The notes beneath the pieces are model-generated. The model made no database searches and had not been told where the DNA came from. It was given only the letters and a program-made list of their open reading frames with translations. A stretch of 64,000 nt of DNA from Pseudomonas sp. ZH-FAD. Lineage in GTDB: Bacteria > Pseudomonadota > Gammaproteobacteria > Pseudomonadales > Pseudomonadaceae. Positions 62,515 through 64,000 of this stretch are shown here, in pieces; position 1 is the first letter of the stretch, and every line of letters starts with the position of its first letter. A program made the translations under genes and the position numbers. The stretch is from assembly GCF_002803095.1 (NCBI RefSeq), contig NZ_PGLR01000004.1:62001-126000 (forward strand), read 5' to 3'.

Positions 62515-63507
62515 TCAGTGTTCCGGGGCCCTCTGGTCGCGGGTATTGAGCAGCGACAGGATCACCCCGCCTGCCAGCAGCCCCAGGGTGACGCCAAGCG
62601 AGAGCAGGGCGGGAACCTTGATCAGGTCGTGCAGGAAGATCTTGCCGCCGATATACATCAGCACCAGCGCCAGGGCGTACTTCAGGTAGATGAAGCGGTG
62701 CATCAGTGCGGCCAGAGCGAAGTACAGCGCGCGCAGGCCGAGAATGGCGAAGATGTTCGAGGTGTAAACGATGAACGGGTCCTGCGAGATGGCCAGTACC
62801 GCCGGCACGCTGTCCACTGCGAACACCAGGTCGGCCAGTTCGATCATCACCAGCGCCAGCAGCAGCGGGGTGGCATAGAGCAGCGGCTTGCCACTGACCT
62901 GATCCTTCAGGCGCACCAGGAACTTGCCTTCGTGCAGCTCATCGGTGACGCGAATGTGCTTACGCACGAAGCGGATCACCGGATTTTGCGCCAGGTCCGG
63001 ATGCGACTCTTCGTCACCGCCGCTGCGCAGCATTTTGACGCCGCTGAACAGCAGGAAGGCGCCGAAGAGGTAGAGAATCCAGTCGAACTGCTGCACCAGG
63101 GCCGTGCCCAGACCGATCATGATCGCACGCAGCACGATCACCCCGAGAATGCCCCAGAACAGCACGCGGTGCTGGTACTTACGCGGGATGTTGAAGTAGC
63201 CGAGGATCATCGCCATGACGAAGACGTTGTCCATCGACAGCGATTGCTCCACAAGGAAGCCGGTGTAGTACTCCATCGCCTTGGTACCGCCGAGCTGCCA
63301 CCAGATCCAGCCGCCGAAGGCGACGCCGACACTGAAATAGCCGGAATACAGCAGCAGGCTCTCGCGCATCTCGATTTCATGCTGATCGCGATGCAGCACG
63401 CCGAGGTCGAGTACCAGAAGGGTGATGATCAGTACCAGAAAGGCCAGCCAGAACCAGCCTGGGGTACCGAAGATGGGGGATGTCAAAAAGGCAAGTAGAG
63501 CGTCCAT
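62515..63507 (-). CDS. TerC family membrane protein (Alx-like)
   Basis: A 330-residue inner-membrane protein with about nine helices. It has two TerC metal-site motifs: EQSLSMDNVFVMAMI (about 72-86) and ELADLVFAVDSVPAVLAISQD (about 228-248). Family members such as E. coli Alx and YkoY export Mn2+, supporting metalation of exported enzymes. ATG 63507 begins MDALLAFL and AGGGAGG precedes it; an in-frame extension to 63612 lies in the leader. A structured leader of about 150 nt precedes the gene. Confidence 0.9.
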   Translation of the reverse strand: MDALLAFLTSPIFGTPGWFWLAFLVLIITLLVLDLGVLHRDQHEIEMRESLLLYSGYFSVGVAFGGWIWWQLGGTKAMEYYTGFLVEQSLSMDNVFVMAMILGYFNIPRKYQHRVLFWGILGVIVLRAIMIGLGTALVQQFDWILYLFGAFLLFSGVKMLRSGGDEESHPDLAQNPVIRFVRKHIRVTDELHEGKFLVRLKDQVSGKPLLYATPLLLALVMIELADLVFAVDSVPAVLAISQDPFIVYTSNIFAILGLRALYFALAALMHRFIYLKYALALVLMYIGGKIFLHDLIKVPALLSLGVTLGLLAGGVILSLLNTRDQRAPEH

Positions 63508-63515
63508 GAGCCCTC

Positions 63516-63654
63516 CCTTATGTCTGCCTGAGTTGAAAGAAATCGACTCAGTGACTCCGACATCACGGTGAGAAAACTCACCGCCAGAGGGGCCCGGCGT
63601 CACGCGCTGCAAAGACTAGCGCCGAGCCCTTACTCTGCCAAGCCCTTTGTAAGG
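63516..63654 (-). promoter_or_regulatory. Structured 5' leader of terC, possible divergent Mn riboswitch
   Basis: On the minus strand an outer CCTTA/TAAGG pairing (63654-63650 with 63520-63516) encloses three hairpins: a 10-bp stem (63620-63629 with 63590-63599), CGGTGAG/CTCACCG (63566-63583) and CTGAGT/ACTCAG (63528-63551). CAGAC stands before the closing strand, as in yybP-ykoY. The hallmark GGGGAGTA is absent, only GGCAGAGTAA. A competing reading is a promoter TTGGCA-N17-TAGTCT (63641-63613) inside it. Confidence 0.35.
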
Positions 63655-63669
63655 AAATATTTTCAGGCG

Positions 63670-64000
63670 TCAGTAGACCCAGACTTCGACACGGCGATTA
63701 CGGATGCGACCATTGTTCTGATCATTGGCCGCCACCGGTAGCTCGCTGCCCATACCGGTAATTTCACGAAACAGTACGCCTTGTTTGGCCAGCTCGCGGC
63801 GCACGGCCATGGCGCGCAGTTTCGACAGCAGTTCGGCGCGCTCGGGGTCGCTCTTCGGATCGCCGAAACCCACCAGCACCACCTTGTCCTGCAGCTTGTC
63901 ATGCTGCTTGAGATAGTCCAGCACTCGCTGCAAATCACGATGTGCCTTGTTATCCAGCGTTGCGCTGCCTTCCTGGAAGCGGAAGTTCACCGACAGGCGC
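63670..64000 (-). CDS. OmpA family protein, C-terminal part (runs off the window)
   Basis: The last 109 residues of a protein ending in an OmpA C-terminal peptidoglycan-binding domain: VNFRFQEGSATLDNKA, LVGFGDPKSDPERAELLSKL and the closing NRRVEVWVY. The frame continues past the right edge, so the N-terminus is unseen. In Pseudomonas a very similar tail belongs to a phosphate-binding-protein/OmpA fusion as I recall, but this cannot be checked here. A GTG inside (63990) is not taken as the start. Confidence 0.85.
   Translation of the reverse strand, partial: RLSVNFRFQEGSATLDNKAHRDLQRVLDYLKQHDKLQDKVVLVGFGDPKSDPERAELLSKLRAMAVRRELAKQGVLFREITGMGSELPVAANDQNNGRIRNRRVEVWVY

Noticed and set aside
62470..63498. 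Plus-strand open frame opposite the TerC gene
   Set aside because: Gln/His-rich shadow of a membrane protein gene; no start signal and no family resemblance.
1..64000. tRNA or rRNA genes and CRISPR arrays
   Set aside because: No cloverleaf-like gene with TTCGA loop context, no rRNA stretch and no regularly spaced repeats were seen when reading the gaps; a covariance search would be decisive.

Overview
The window is a gene-dense, GC-rich chromosomal stretch of a Pseudomonas species. The content (ColRS, TgpA, fabAB next to a hybrid kinase and gpsA, selD-selU, many chemoreceptors) fits the genus. The intergenic repeat types suggest the P. mendocina/oleovorans side rather than P. aeruginosa, but species is inference only. 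From memory, much of the gene order matches P. aeruginosa PAO1 in two blocks: htpG to selU (around PA1596-PA1646) and moxR to the mltF-like gene (around PA2865-PA2877). A block carrying an ECF sigma system, ColRS and envelope genes (about 7.4-22.8 kb) interrupts the first. No rRNA, tRNA, CRISPR array, prophage or complete insertion sequence was found. One MITE-like element and two short double-hairpin repeats are present.

Layout. 0-7.3 kb: 3' part of htpG, an MHYT hybrid histidine kinase translationally coupled to a REC-HD-GYP protein, and a secreted dienelactone-hydrolase-like protein. 7.4-10.5 kb: DUF4394 protein, anti-sigma factor, ECF sigma factor, and a frameshifted exported protein. 10.6-14.5 kb: pirin, OsmC, a soluble chemoreceptor with a C-terminal sensor domain, and an exported amidohydrolase. 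14.7-22.8 kb: an envelope cluster around ColRS. It holds a DUF3859 protein behind a Pho-box-like site, then dgkA, a WapQ/InaA-type LPS kinase and a methyltransferase on one side of colRS, and an LTA-synthase-type transferase, PAP2 phosphatase, dual-specificity phosphatase and lipoprotein on the other. 22.9-30.7 kb: chemoreceptor, fabB-fabA, a PA1611-like hybrid kinase, gpsA, DUF4389, sixA. 30.8-38.4 kb: acyl-CoA synthetase, thioesterase, AraC regulator, LysE exporter, two alpha/beta hydrolases, DUF4892, AI-2E-type permease. 38.5-46.9 kb: MacAB-like exporter with two permeases, patatin, selD-selU, lipoprotein, flavin reductase. 47-56.7 kb: chemoreceptor, moxR-DUF58-tgpA, CHAD protein, thioesterase, Mpo1-like protein, chemoreceptor, MITE. 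57-64 kb: tatD, MltF-like transglycosylase, DoxX, LysR regulator/acyl-CoA dehydrogenase pair, TerC, and a partial OmpA-domain protein.

The strongest system-level signals are regulatory. (i) The two operons flanking colRS carry the same composite element: a 16-bp ColR-box-like sequence, 4 nt, then CTTTGACG. It lies at the same distance (69 nt) from each start codon, tying the uncharacterised LtaS-PAP2-DSP-lipoprotein operon to ColR. (ii) The ECF sigma gene and the DUF4394 gene share an ATCCA-N14-GGGTATA promoter motif, suggesting autoregulation and a dedicated target. (iii) Smaller palindromic or specialised promoter signals lie at fabA, the acyl-CoA synthetase, one chemoreceptor, the DUF3859 gene and doxX. 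Lipid and envelope homeostasis is the recurring theme of the window.
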